DNA from: Flavobacterium branchiarum
GTDB taxonomy: Bacteria > Bacteroidota > Bacteroidia > Flavobacteriales > Flavobacteriaceae
Length of the DNA: 64,000 nucleotides
NCBI RefSeq assembly: GCF_030409845.1
Contig: NZ_JAUFQQ010000005.1
Span: forward strand, 1,178,001 to 1,242,000
Direction: 5' to 3'
A program made the translations under genes and the position numbers. The first letter of the stretch is position 1, and every line of letters begins with the position of its first letter. Below are positions 1 to 7,695 of this stretch, one piece after another. Under the pieces are notes generated by a model that ran no database searches, was not told the DNA's origin, and was given only the letters and a program-made list of their open reading frames with translations.

Positions 1-1
1 A

Positions 2-256
2 GAAAATCAAGAACAATTATATCTTGATATTCCAAAATTAGAACGTTATTTCAGAATCTTAATTGAAAATTCATTAGTTGCTAATCAACAACGATTAATG
101 GATAATTTGAGTTTGTCTGCGGAAGAACGCTTTGAAAAATTCTGTGCCAAATACCCAACGCTTATTCAAAAAGTACCTCAAAAACAGATTGCTTCATTTA
201 TCGGAGTCACACCTGAGTTCTTCAGTAAGATGAAGGCACGTCTTTTGAAGAAATAA
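2..256 (+). CDS. Crp/Fnr-family transcriptional regulator, C-terminal part (truncated by window edge)
   Basis: The window opens inside this gene; the second reading frame gives 84 residues ending at TAA 254-256. The visible part runs from an effector-domain/linker helix (LERYFRILIENSLVANQQR) into a winged-helix segment, VPQKQIASFIGVTPEFFSK, which resembles the recognition-helix region of Bacteroidetes Crp/Fnr regulators. The cyclic-nucleotide-like sensory domain lies outside the window, so ligand and targets cannot be stated. The family name rests on the C-terminus alone; another small HTH regulator with the same tail is possible. Confidence 0.7.
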   Translation, partial: ENQEQLYLDIPKLERYFRILIENSLVANQQRLMDNLSLSAEERFEKFCAKYPTLIQKVPQKQIASFIGVTPEFFSKMKARLLKK

Positions 257-271
257 ATTATTTTAAAAAAA

Positions 272-336
272 TCACCATTAAGAAATTAAACCTCATTAAG
301 TTTTAAACCTAAATTATCTTGACTTCTTAATGGTGA
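272..336. repeat. Interspersed-type inverted repeat, 13-bp perfect arms
   Basis: The arms TCACCATTAAGAA (272-284) and TTCTTAATGGTGA (324-336) are perfectly complementary around a 39-base AT-rich loop. It lies just after the Crp/Fnr gene. The loop is too long for a classical terminator, and there is no strong T-run. It looks like a short palindromic interspersed repeat, although it may also stop transcription weakly. Confidence 0.5.
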
Positions 337-350
337 AAATAAATAAAAAT

Positions 351-464
351 GCCACAGATTAGAAGGATTAAAAAAGTTCTCCCTAATTTTTATATCTCTT
401 TTGAGTCAAATTAATTCGTGAAATTCTTGTCGAAAAAATCATTTCAATCTGTGCAATCTGTGGC
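351..464. repeat. Short interspersed element with 10-bp terminal inverted repeats
   Basis: The segment is bounded by GCCACAGATT (351-360) and AATCTGTGGC (455-464), perfect inverted repeats about 95 bases apart. Next to the right end is a near-duplicate (AATCTGTGC before AATCTGTGG). It has no coding potential. The shape suggests a non-autonomous, MITE-like or REP-like element; mobility is inference. Confidence 0.5.
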
Positions 465-472
465 TAAAAAGC

Positions 473-504
473 AAAAACACGGTTCATGATCGAACCGTGT
501 TTTT
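473..504. terminator. Bidirectional intrinsic terminator after aceA
   Basis: The stem AAAACACGGTTC (474-485) pairs with GAACCGTGTTTT (492-503) around a 6-base loop, with A- and T-runs on the two flanks. It starts a few bases beyond the aceA stop codon (minus strand), so it most likely ends the aceBA transcript. It can also act on plus-strand transcripts. Confidence 0.85.
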
Positions 505-512
505 TTTATGAA

Positions 513-1793
513 TTAAAATTGCTCTACTTCGGTAGAATGCTCCATTGCCGTTGTGGTCGATTTTCCAATCGTTACTGTATTCTGAACTGCATCAAAATAA
601 GAAGTTCCAACAAACCCTTGATGTTTTACTGCTCGGAAACCGCTACTTTGCAATGCAAATTCTCTTTCCTGTAATTCAGAATATCCAGCCATTCCTCTTT
701 CTCTATATGCTTTAGATAATTCGAACATACTTGTATTCAGAGCATGAAAACCAGCCAAAGTAATAAATTGGAATTTATATCCCATTGCTGCTAAATCTTC
801 TCTAAATGTTTCCATCTCTCTAACTGATAGTTTAGCTGCCCAATTAAATGAAGGAGAACAATTATACGCCAACATCTTATCTGGAAATTGCTCACGCATG
901 GCATCGGCAAACTTTTTAGCATAAACCAAATCTGGATTACTTGTTTCCATCCAAATCAAATCGGCATAAGGAGCGTAGCTTAATCCTCGTGCAATTCCTT
1001 GATCGATTCCACTATTTACATAAAAGAAACCTTCATTCGTTTTTTCGCCAGTAATAAACTGAGCATCTCTCGGGTCAACATCACTTGTAAGCAAATTAGC
1101 TGCATCAGCATCTGTTCTTGCTACAATAAGCGTTGGAGTTCCCATAACATCTGCTGCTAATCTTGCAGCTACCAATTTATTAATAGCTTCTTGCGTTGGC
1201 ACCAAAACCTTTCCTCCTAAGTGGCCACACTTTTTAGCTGAACTTAATTGATCTTCAAAATGAACTCCTGAAGCACCAGCCTCAATCATTGCTTTCATTA
1301 GTTCGAAAGCATTTAGATTTCCTCCAAAACCTGCTTCGGCATCGGCAACAATTGGTACTAAATAATCTTTTTTATCTTCTACTCCATTAACAACCTGAAT
1401 TTGATCGGCTCTCAATAAAGCATTATTTATTTTCTTAACCACCATAGGTACACTATTAGCAGGATAAAGAGATTGATCAGGATACATTTCTCCAGCCAAA
1501 TTTGCATCAGCAGCGACTTGCCATCCGCTAAGATAAATCGCTTCTAAACCAGCATCTACTTCTTGAATTGCCTGATTGCCCGTTAAAGCTCCTAATCCTG
1601 CTACAAAATCTTGACTTTTAAGTTTTCTCCATAATTTTTGGGCTCCCATTTGAGCAATAGAATGTTCTATCTGATAAGAACCTTGTAACGTAACCACCTC
1701 GGTTGCTGTGTAAGGTCTTTCTACTCCTGCCCATCTTGGATTTGTTAACCAATCCTTGATCAATTCCTGAATTCTGTCTTCTGTTGTTTTCAT
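513..1793 (-). CDS. aceA: Isocitrate lyase
   Basis: Isocitrate lyase splits isocitrate into glyoxylate and succinate, the first step of the cytosolic glyoxylate shunt used for growth on acetate or fatty acids. The family signature KKCGHLGGK is present, with the catalytic cysteine at about residue 189. Other typical segments are [29 protein letters not shown] and NCSPSFNW. I start at the ATG at 1793 ([11 protein letters not shown], 426 aa), which suits the family; the upstream in-frame TTG would add ten low-complexity residues. Malate synthase lies upstream on the same strand, separated by a short repeat element, so the two are probably one aceBA unit. A strong hairpin terminator follows. Confidence 0.97.
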   Translation of the reverse strand: MKTTEDRIQELIKDWLTNPRWAGVERPYTATEVVTLQGSYQIEHSIAQMGAQKLWRKLKSQDFVAGLGALTGNQAIQEVDAGLEAIYLSGWQVAADANLAGEMYPDQSLYPANSVPMVVKKINNALLRADQIQVVNGVEDKKDYLVPIVADAEAGFGGNLNAFELMKAMIEAGASGVHFEDQLSSAKKCGHLGGKVLVPTQEAINKLVAARLAADVMGTPTLIVARTDADAANLLTSDVDPRDAQFITGEKTNEGFFYVNSGIDQGIARGLSYAPYADLIWMETSNPDLVYAKKFADAMREQFPDKMLAYNCSPSFNWAAKLSVREMETFREDLAAMGYKFQFITLAGFHALNTSMFELSKAYRERGMAGYSELQEREFALQSSGFRAVKHQGFVGTSYFDAVQNTVTIGKSTTTAMEHSTEVEQF

Positions 1794-1849
1794 CGTATAG
1801 TTATTTGGGTTGTTAGTAAGCAATTTTTTGTTTTTTGAATTTAATTTTT

Positions 1850-1986
1850 AACACATAGAGACATAGTTTCCCTTTATGGTTATAAAGACGTTTCACTTGC
1901 CTAAGTACAGATAGAGCTATGTGTGAAAATCATGATTTTTTAAGACTTCCTTAATTTCAAATTCTAAATCTATGTTTCTATGTGTT
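1850..1986. repeat. Interspersed repeat with 17-bp inverted termini, copy A
   Basis: The left end AACACATAGAGACATAG (1850-1866) and right end CTATGTTTCTATGTGTT (1970-1986) are inverted repeats with one mismatch. The reverse complement of the interior contains TGTACTTAGGCAAGTGAAACG, which matches the interior of the element at 29248-29371 with a few changes. Copy A is thus the same family in the opposite orientation. It sits between aceB and aceA without separating them by a terminator. Confidence 0.8.
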
Positions 1987-2019
1987 TATTTTTTTTCAAC
2001 TATAAAACTTACTGGTGTT

Positions 2020-3621
2020 TTATAAATATTTATAACATGGTATAGTAAGAAAGTTTTCAAAGTCGAGCGTTACAACCAACCTTTCTAGTACTTTTTCAGC
2101 CAAAGGAAACCAGCGTTTTTCGTAATTTTCTTCACCCAATTCCTTTTTAATTTTACTGAATTCATCTAAAGCCAATTCGTGATAATACGCCAGATTTAAC
2201 TGTTTCCCATTATCCAAAACCACTTTATTATATAGCCATTGCCACAATTGCGATCTCGAAATTTCTGCTGTTGCTGCATCCTCCATTAAATTATGTATTG
2301 CAGCGGCACCTTGACCATTTAACCACGAAGCCAAATACAATACACCTACATTGATGTTTTTTCGAACCCCTTCTTCTGTGATTGTTCCAATGGGCACTTC
2401 AAGCAAATCTTGTTCAGTGATTGTAAGATGTGGTCTTGCTACATGAATCTGATTTGGTGTTGGCATTCCTCCATCAAATACTTCTATTGCTAGCGAAACC
2501 AAATCTGGATGCGCTACCCATGTTCCATCATGACCATTATTTACTTCGCGTTCTTTATCCGTTTTTACTTTTGCAAAAGCAATTGCGTTGGCTTCATCAT
2601 TATTCTTAATCGGAATCTGGGCTGCCATTCCGCCAATTGCATGGATTCCTCTTTTATGACATCGCTGAATTACCAAACTAGAATATGCTTTCATAAAAGG
2701 TGAAGTCATATTTACCTGATCTCTGTCTGGAACCAAAAACGATGCATGCTTGTGGAATTTTTTTATGTAAGAGAATATATAATCCCATCTACCACAATTC
2801 AATCCAACGATATGCTCTTTTAGTTCGAATATAATTTCATCCAACTGAAAACTCGCCGTTATTGTTTCTACAAGCACTGTTACTTTAATCGTTCCTTGAG
2901 GAATTCTTAAATAATTTTGAGTAAACTCAATAACGTTATTCCACCAACGAGCTTCTAGATAATGCTCTAATTTTGGAATATAGAAATATGGAGCTGTTCC
3001 GTTTTCAAGTAATTTTTTATGATTATGAAAAACATACAAACCAAAATCTACTAATGCCCCTGAAACTACTTGACCTTCGACCAAAACATGTTTTTCTGTA
3101 AGATGTAATCCTCTAGGACGAACAATTAAAGTCGCTATATTTTCATTTAACTGATACGACTTGTTTTTTACTTCATCTGTTAAGCTGATCGTTTTATTTA
3201 CCGCATCAATTAAGTTGACTTGTCCGCTCATTAGATTGTCCCATGTTGGTGAAGTACTATCTTCAAAATCGGCCATAAAAGTTTTGGCTCCAGAATTTAA
3301 GGCGTTGATAATCATTTTTCTATCAACAGGCCCTGTAATCTCCACTCTTCTGTCTAATAAATCTTTCGGAATTGCTCCAGCCGTCCAATTATCTTCTCTG
3401 ACTAATTTTGTTTCAGTTGAAAAAGTAGGCAAGACACCTTTATCAAATAAAACTTGTTGTTGCTCTCTTTGTAACAACAATAATTTTCGTTGTGAATCAA
3501 ATTTCAAGTGCAATTCTGTGATAAATGCAACAGCTTCATCTGTCCAAATAGTAGGATAAGAATTGTTTTTTTCGGCTAAAAATTCCATTGCCGACTCTGT
3601 AGTTTCTAATTGGTTTTTCAT
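2020..3621 (-). CDS. aceB: Malate synthase A
   Basis: Malate synthase condenses glyoxylate with acetyl-CoA to give malate, the second glyoxylate-shunt step. The 533-aa length fits the short A isoform. The family signature KEHIVGLNCGRWDYIF is at residues 268-283, and the substrate-region segment DFEDSTSPTW is at 119-128. The start is ATG. It is first in an aceB-aceA pair and is divergent from a ScfR/RamB-like regulator. A TTG-N20-TAATATTG promoter lies directly upstream, with a 14-bp palindrome touching its -33 element, so acetate-type control through the neighbouring regulator is likely (inference). Confidence 0.97.
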   Translation of the reverse strand: MKNQLETTESAMEFLAEKNNSYPTIWTDEAVAFITELHLKFDSQRKLLLLQREQQQVLFDKGVLPTFSTETKLVREDNWTAGAIPKDLLDRRVEITGPVDRKMIINALNSGAKTFMADFEDSTSPTWDNLMSGQVNLIDAVNKTISLTDEVKNKSYQLNENIATLIVRPRGLHLTEKHVLVEGQVVSGALVDFGLYVFHNHKKLLENGTAPYFYIPKLEHYLEARWWNNVIEFTQNYLRIPQGTIKVTVLVETITASFQLDEIIFELKEHIVGLNCGRWDYIFSYIKKFHKHASFLVPDRDQVNMTSPFMKAYSSLVIQRCHKRGIHAIGGMAAQIPIKNNDEANAIAFAKVKTDKEREVNNGHDGTWVAHPDLVSLAIEVFDGGMPTPNQIHVARPHLTITEQDLLEVPIGTITEEGVRKNINVGVLYLASWLNGQGAAAIHNLMEDAATAEISRSQLWQWLYNKVVLDNGKQLNLAYYHELALDEFSKIKKELGEENYEKRWFPLAEKVLERLVVTLDFENFLTIPCYKYL

Positions 3622-3641
3622 AGCTAATATGTTTTACACCA

Positions 3642-3672
3642 CAATATTAGAAAAAAGTTTTTTACAAAACAA
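3642..3672 (-). promoter_or_regulatory. Predicted aceBA promoter
   Basis: On the minus strand, TTG (3672-3670), 20 bases, then TAATATTG (3649-3642) match the Bacteroidetes -33/-7 pattern TTG/TAnnTTTG with one mismatch. It predicts a short leader of about 15 bases before the aceB ATG. The palindrome at 3672-3685 overlaps the first base of the -33 element. Confidence 0.6.
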
Positions 3673-3685
3673 GCGAACGTTCGCT
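3672..3685. promoter_or_regulatory. Perfect 14-bp palindrome, candidate ScfR/RamB-type operator
   Basis: AGCGAACGTTCGCT is its own reverse complement and sits between aceB and the divergent regulator. It abuts the predicted -33 element of aceB and lies 19 bases upstream of the regulator's -33 element. Its GC-rich core stands out in an AT-rich intergenic stretch. Operator function is inferred from position and symmetry. Confidence 0.6.
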
Positions 3686-3704
3686 AAATCTTTAAAATAT
3701 TTTT

Positions 3705-3735
3705 TTGGCGATTATTTTTTTATTGGCTACATTTG
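3705..3735 (+). promoter_or_regulatory. Predicted promoter of the ScfR-like regulator, likely leaderless
   Basis: TTG (3705-3707), a 20-base spacer and TACATTTG (3728-3735) match the Bacteroidetes consensus exactly. Only five bases separate the -7 element from the ATG at 3741, so transcription should begin at or next to the start codon. Confidence 0.65.
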
Positions 3736-3740
3736 ATATT

Positions 3741-5222
3741 ATGGATATCGAAAAAGATTACATCAAGCTTATTTTTGGGTTAAAACTCAAGCAAGTCCGC
3801 ACTCAAAAAAACCTTTCGTTATTTGGCTTAGCCAAACTCACGAACCTTTCTAAATCTTATTTGAACGAAATAGAAAAAGGAAAAAAATATCCTAAGACGG
3901 ACAAGATTTTGCTTTTATGCGAAAAACTCGACGTTAGTTACGATCAGATGGTTTCTTTGAAGCTGGATAATAATTTAGCTCCTATTGGTGAAATTTTAAA
4001 ATCCGGAATTCTTAAAGAAATCCCATTAGAACTTTTTGGTATCCATGAAAATGATTTAATTGATATTATTGCCAATGCTCCCGCAAAAGTCAATGCCTTT
4101 ATCAGTACCATAATCGAAATTGCTCAGCATTATAATTTAAGCCGAGAGAGTTTTTTCTTAGCATCGCTACGTTCGTACCAAGAAGCTCATATTAATTACT
4201 TTGAAGATTTAGAAAATAAAGTAATTGCATTCTCTAAATCATTTCAGATTAATCTTGAAAATCAAATTTCGACACTTGAATTGAGTGCTATTCTAAAGGA
4301 AGAATACGGCTACACGATTAAAGAACTTCTTTTTAAAGACCAAGAAGCTTTAGGTGATTTGAGATCTATTTACGTTCCAAAAAGTAAAACATTATTACTT
4401 TCTAAAGAAATAGACGATCCACAAAGGGCTTTTATATTAGCGAAAGAAATAGCATACAACTACTTAGAAATAACAGACAGACTACTAACATTCAGCTGGA
4501 TAAAGTTTGATAATTTCGATCAAGTCTTGCACAATTTCTATGCTTCCTATTTTGCTGGCGCTTTATTATTACCAAGAAAGCTACTAATTGATGATATCAA
4601 TCTTTTTTTAACCAAAGAGAATCCAAAGCCCGAAGAATTTGTTGCATTAATCGAAAAGTTTAATGTCTCACCTGAATCATTTTATCAAAGATTAACGAAT
4701 CTCTTACCCAAAGATTTTCATTTAAAGAATTTATTCTTCTTGAGAATGTCCCACCAAATAGGATCGGGTACCTATCAAATAAAAAAAGAGCTTCATATCA
4801 CCAATCAGCAGGAACCACATGCCAATGAAATGAACGAGCATTATTGCCGCCGTTGGGTATCTATTAAAACCATCGACGAAGCCATCAAACAAAATAAAGC
4901 CCATTTTTTTGACGCTCAGATTTCTAGTTATGAAAATAGCGGAAACGAATATTTAGTTTTTTCATCGGCAACTAAAGATCCTTTTGTAGAAAATTGCATG
5001 CGAAGTATTTCAGTAGGAATACTGATTACTCCCACTATGAAAAAGAAATTCAAATTCATAGACACTAAACCAGTCGTAAAACAAATCGTCGGAGTTACTT
5101 GTGAAACTTGTGCCGTAAAAAACTGCCTAGAAAGAGCCTCTCCTCCTAAACAATTAGAAAGCAAAAAACGACACGAAAACACCGATTTAGTTGTACAACA
5201 ATATATTGCGAAATACAGCTAG
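3741..5222 (+). CDS. ScfR/RamB-like short-chain acyl-CoA responsive regulator (XRE HTH + IrrE-like + DUF2083)
   Basis: This is a 493-aa cytosolic regulator. An XRE-type helix-turn-helix fills residues 5-65 (LKQVRTQKNLSLFGLAKLT, then LSKSYLNEIEKGKKYPKTDK). A long IrrE/DUF955-like middle region follows. The C-terminal DUF2083-type segment has clustered cysteines (TCETCAVKNCLERASPP). The architecture is that of actinobacterial RamB and proteobacterial ScfR, which sense short-chain acyl-CoA and control acetate or glyoxylate genes. I chose ATG 3741 over an upstream TTG at 3705 because that TTG forms part of the predicted promoter. The gene is divergent from aceBA, which supports the assignment. 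Ligand and sign of regulation are not visible. Confidence 0.88.
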   Translation: MDIEKDYIKLIFGLKLKQVRTQKNLSLFGLAKLTNLSKSYLNEIEKGKKYPKTDKILLLCEKLDVSYDQMVSLKLDNNLAPIGEILKSGILKEIPLELFGIHENDLIDIIANAPAKVNAFISTIIEIAQHYNLSRESFFLASLRSYQEAHINYFEDLENKVIAFSKSFQINLENQISTLELSAILKEEYGYTIKELLFKDQEALGDLRSIYVPKSKTLLLSKEIDDPQRAFILAKEIAYNYLEITDRLLTFSWIKFDNFDQVLHNFYASYFAGALLLPRKLLIDDINLFLTKENPKPEEFVALIEKFNVSPESFYQRLTNLLPKDFHLKNLFFLRMSHQIGSGTYQIKKELHITNQQEPHANEMNEHYCRRWVSIKTIDEAIKQNKAHFFDAQISSYENSGNEYLVFSSATKDPFVENCMRSISVGILITPTMKKKFKFIDTKPVVKQIVGVTCETCAVKNCLERASPPKQLESKKRHENTDLVVQQYIAKYS

Positions 5223-5441
5223 TTTTTTTTAGATTATTAGATTGTTAGACTTTTAGATTGTTAGATTATTAGACAATCTTTGTAGTCAATCTTGTCAAAC
5301 TTGCTATTGTGATACCTCGTACCTCGGTATGACAAGTTTGTGGTTGCTTTGAACCTATGCCTCTCTGTACCTTTACTCCCCTGCAACTCTGAACCTTTGC
5401 TCCTTTGTCTCTTTGAACCTCTGAACCTTTGCAACTCAAAA
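5223..5441. repeat. Gene-free low-complexity repeats (AGATTRTTAG and CTTTGAACC families)
   Basis: There is no gene here. Bases about 5229-5276 are tandem variants of AGATTRTTAGAC. Bases about 5340-5437 carry degenerate copies of a CTTTGAACCTTTG-like unit that recurs at about 7500-7610. The segment looks like accumulated short interspersed sequence between the regulator and the pirin promoter. Confidence 0.5.
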
Positions 5442-5444
5442 ATC

Positions 5445-5489
5445 TTAATCTAGGTTAAGTGCTTTCCCTCTACTTTGGTTGTAAATTTG
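5445..5489 (+). promoter_or_regulatory. Pirin-gene promoter with palindromic operator
   Basis: A near-perfect palindrome, TTAATCTAGGTTAA (5445-5458), lies 23 bases before a -7 element TAAATTTG (5482-5489); the ATG is at 5521. The same palindrome, the same spacing and the same following bases (CCTATCAAA) recur before the YceI gene at 6651-6695. The palindrome replaces or overlaps the -33 region, so it could be an activator or repressor site. Confidence 0.7.
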
Positions 5490-5520
5490 CCCTATCAAAT
5501 AACAACTAATACATACAATC

Positions 5521-6237
5521 ATGGAAAATATAGTAATTCACAAAGGAGAAACAAGAGGAAATGCAAATCACGGATGGCTAAATGCTTATCATAGCTTTAG
5601 TTTTGCTGCTTATTACGATTCAGAACGCATACAATTTGGAGCACTTCGTGTTTTAAATGATGATACAATCGCAGCAGGAATGGGTTTTGGAACACATCCT
5701 CACGATAATATGGAAATTATTACCATTCCGCTTGAAGGTGATTTAGCACATAAAGATAGCATGGGGAATACTGAAATCATCAAACATGGAGATATTCAGG
5801 TAATGAGCGCAGGAACTGGAATTCAGCATAGCGAGTTCAATCCAAATGCTGACCAACAAACTAAACTATTACAAATTTGGTTATTTCCAAACAAACGTAA
5901 TGTTACCCCTCGCTACCAACAAATCTCTTTGAATACCGAAGACAGACATAATAAATTACAACAAGTTCTGTCACCAAATCCAGATGACGACGGAGTTTGG
6001 ATTCATCAAGATGCATGGTTTCATATGGGGAATTTTGATGCAGGAACTGCAACAGAATATTCAATTAAAAAAGAAGGAAACGGTTTGTATGCTTTTATCT
6101 TAAAAGGAAACGTAACCATAAACGGTCAAGAATTAAACACTCGTGACGCTATTGGAATTACAGATTTTGAAACTGTAAGTATTAAAGCAAACACTGATGC
6201 TGAATTTCTTTTAATGGAAGTTCCGATGAATTATTAA
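5521..6237 (+). CDS. Pirin family protein (quercetinase-like bicupin)
   Basis: This 238-aa cytosolic bicupin of the pirin/YhhW family has putative metal ligands His59, His61, His103 and Glu105 (segments GTHPHDNME and IQHSEF), the YhhW pattern shifted by two residues. YhhW has quercetin 2,3-dioxygenase activity, but the natural substrate in flavobacteria is not established. The second cupin begins near residue 140. It starts at ATG, has its own palindrome-bearing promoter and ends at a strong terminator. The shared operator links it to the YceI gene 500 bases downstream, suggesting a common stress or redox signal (inference). Confidence 0.9.
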   Translation: MENIVIHKGETRGNANHGWLNAYHSFSFAAYYDSERIQFGALRVLNDDTIAAGMGFGTHPHDNMEIITIPLEGDLAHKDSMGNTEIIKHGDIQVMSAGTGIQHSEFNPNADQQTKLLQIWLFPNKRNVTPRYQQISLNTEDRHNKLQQVLSPNPDDDGVWIHQDAWFHMGNFDAGTATEYSIKKEGNGLYAFILKGNVTINGQELNTRDAIGITDFETVSIKANTDAEFLLMEVPMNY

Positions 6238-6263
6238 TTCAGATACACAATAAAAAAAGCTTC

Positions 6264-6310
6264 AAAAACGGAGTTAATGATTTAAAAAACAAATCATTAA
6301 CTCCGTTTTT
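6264..6310 (+). terminator. Intrinsic terminator after the pirin gene
   Basis: Twenty-base arms at 6264-6283 and 6291-6310 pair perfectly around a 7-base loop and end in TTTTT. Because the left arm starts with an A-run, it could work in both directions. Confidence 0.9.
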
Positions 6311-6393
6311 CTTATATAACCTTTCATAAAAACCAAAAGAAAGATTAACTTTATAAGACCTATTGATTTAAATCAACCGCAAAACTTTCAATT

Positions 6394-6624
6394 ATGAATC
6401 CAAACGACCTAATAAAAGAATATACTAATGGCGAAGTAACCATAGTATGGCAATCTGGAAAATGCATTCATTCTGCAAATTGCGTAAAAAACAATCCCGA
6501 TGTATTCCATCCCAAAGAAAAACCATGGATACAAGCCAAAAATTCAAGTACCGAAAAAATCATAGAGGCAGTCAAAAAATGCCCTTCTGGGGCTTTAACC
6601 TTTTACATAAATCAAAAAAGCTAA
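6394..6624 (+). CDS. YjdI-like divergent 4Fe-4S mono-cluster domain protein (Fer4_19)
   Basis: This 76-aa protein is the length of E. coli YjdI and has its pattern: GKCIHSANC (Cys24, His26, Cys30), a PWI segment near residue 45 and KKCPSGAL (Cys63). Only three cysteines are visible, so either a non-cysteine residue such as His26 completes the cluster or the cluster is atypical. A role in electron transfer or Fe-S handling follows from the family; the specific function is unknown. It lies between the co-regulated pirin and YceI genes but after a terminator and without the palindrome, so it is probably transcribed separately. Confidence 0.85.
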   Translation: MNPNDLIKEYTNGEVTIVWQSGKCIHSANCVKNNPDVFHPKEKPWIQAKNSSTEKIIEAVKKCPSGALTFYINQKS

Positions 6625-6650
6625 AATTTAATTTATTTCTTTTTCATTTC

Positions 6651-6695
6651 TTAATCTAGGTTAAGTGTGATTCATCTATCACCGAAGTAACTTTG
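6651..6695 (+). promoter_or_regulatory. YceI-gene promoter with the same palindromic operator
   Basis: TTAATCTAGGTTAA (6651-6664) is followed after 23 bases by TAACTTTG (6688-6695) and then TCCTATCAAA. The palindrome plus four flanking bases and the spacing are identical to 5445-5489, while the intervening 23 bases differ. That conservation pattern is expected of two functional sites. Confidence 0.7.
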
Positions 6696-6741
6696 TCCTA
6701 TCAAAACGAAAGTATTATTATTTAAATAAAAACAAAAAATT

Positions 6742-7272
6742 ATGGCAACTACAAAATGGTCAATTGACCCTACACACTCAGAAATTGGTTTTAAAGTTAA
6801 ACACATGATGTTTACAAATGTTTCAGGTAAATTTAATGACTACGAAGCAACAATTACCAGCGAGGAGAATAACTTCGAAAATGCATCTATTAATTTTTCT
6901 GCAGATATCAAATCGATTGATACAGGAAATACAGACAGAGACAATCACTTAAGAAGTGCTGATTTCTTTGATATTGAAAACAATCCAAAAATGACTTTCA
7001 AATCAAGTTCTTTCACAAAAGTTGATGATGGAAACTATGAGCTTACTGGTAAATTAAACATTAGAGGTACTGAAAAAGAAGTTAAACTTCCAGTAGAGTT
7101 TAGCGGAATCATGACTGATCCATGGGGAAATACAAAAGTTGGTTTAAACATTACAGGAAAAATCAACCGTAAAGACTGGGGATTAAACTGGAACTCAGCT
7201 CTTGAAGCTGGTGGTGTTTTAGTAAGCGATGATGTTCGTTTGAATATTGAATTACAATTTGCAAAACAATAA
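6742..7272 (+). CDS. YceI family protein (polyisoprenoid-binding lipocalin-like)
   Basis: This 176-aa protein has typical YceI segments: WSIDPTHSEIGFKVKHMMF at the N-terminus, the central DRDNHLRSADFFDIENNP motif and KINRKDWGLNWN near the C-terminus. YceI proteins form an extended lipocalin-like barrel that binds a polyisoprenoid or similar amphiphile. No signal peptide is visible, so this copy appears cytosolic, as is common for Bacteroidetes YceI proteins. It has its own promoter with the palindrome shared with the pirin gene, and a hairpin terminator follows. Confidence 0.93.
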   Translation: MATTKWSIDPTHSEIGFKVKHMMFTNVSGKFNDYEATITSEENNFENASINFSADIKSIDTGNTDRDNHLRSADFFDIENNPKMTFKSSSFTKVDDGNYELTGKLNIRGTEKEVKLPVEFSGIMTDPWGNTKVGLNITGKINRKDWGLNWNSALEAGGVLVSDDVRLNIELQFAKQ

Positions 7273-7308
7273 TTACCCTATCATAAAATTAGTTTTTAAT
7301 TTGGTTAG

Positions 7309-7343
7309 CCCTATGCTTTGAAAGAAGTATAGGGTTTTGTTTT
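7309..7343 (+). terminator. Intrinsic terminator after the YceI gene
   Basis: CCCTATGCTT (7309-7318) pairs with AAGTATAGGG (7325-7334), with one G-T pair and a 6-base loop, followed by TTTTGTTTTTT. Confidence 0.8.
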
Positions 7344-7690
7344 TTCTATACAATTTTCAGAAAAGTACAGGGCTTTGACTCCGCTCAGCCTGACATGCAT
7401 TCACAATCAATATAACACAACAAAAATCGTACTCACACTCAACAATCAAATTGTCCTTCTGAGCGGATTAGAAGGACAGTCTCAGTGTTCAGTTTTACCC
7501 CTTTGCTACTTTGAACCTTTGTTCCTTAGTCAGTGAGACTATTTCTCGTAAAGGCGCAGAATCGCAAAGTTTTTTCGCCAACATACCTTTAAACCTGTCC
7601 TTCTCTGAACCTTTTATCCTCTATTGAGTAATCAGTTTCAGTATTGTCTTCCTAAGCGAAGTTGAAAGATTTTAACACTAGCTTAAACTA
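7344..7690. other. Gene-free gap with degenerate interspersed repeats
   Basis: I see no gene. The stretch contains CTTTGACTCCGCTCAGCCTG near 7373 and its partial counter-part CTTCTGAGCGGATTAGAAGG near 7456, CTTTGAACCTTTG-type units at about 7500-7535, and GGCGCAGAATCGCAAAG near 7551. These resemble fragments of short interspersed repeats, similar to those at 5340-5437 and 43449-43590. Confidence 0.45.
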
Positions 7691-7695
7691 AAAAA

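Noticed and set aside
513..1823. Isocitrate lyase start at TTG 1823
   Set aside because: The ten added residues (Asn-rich) are not family-like and the ATG at 1793 gives the usual length.
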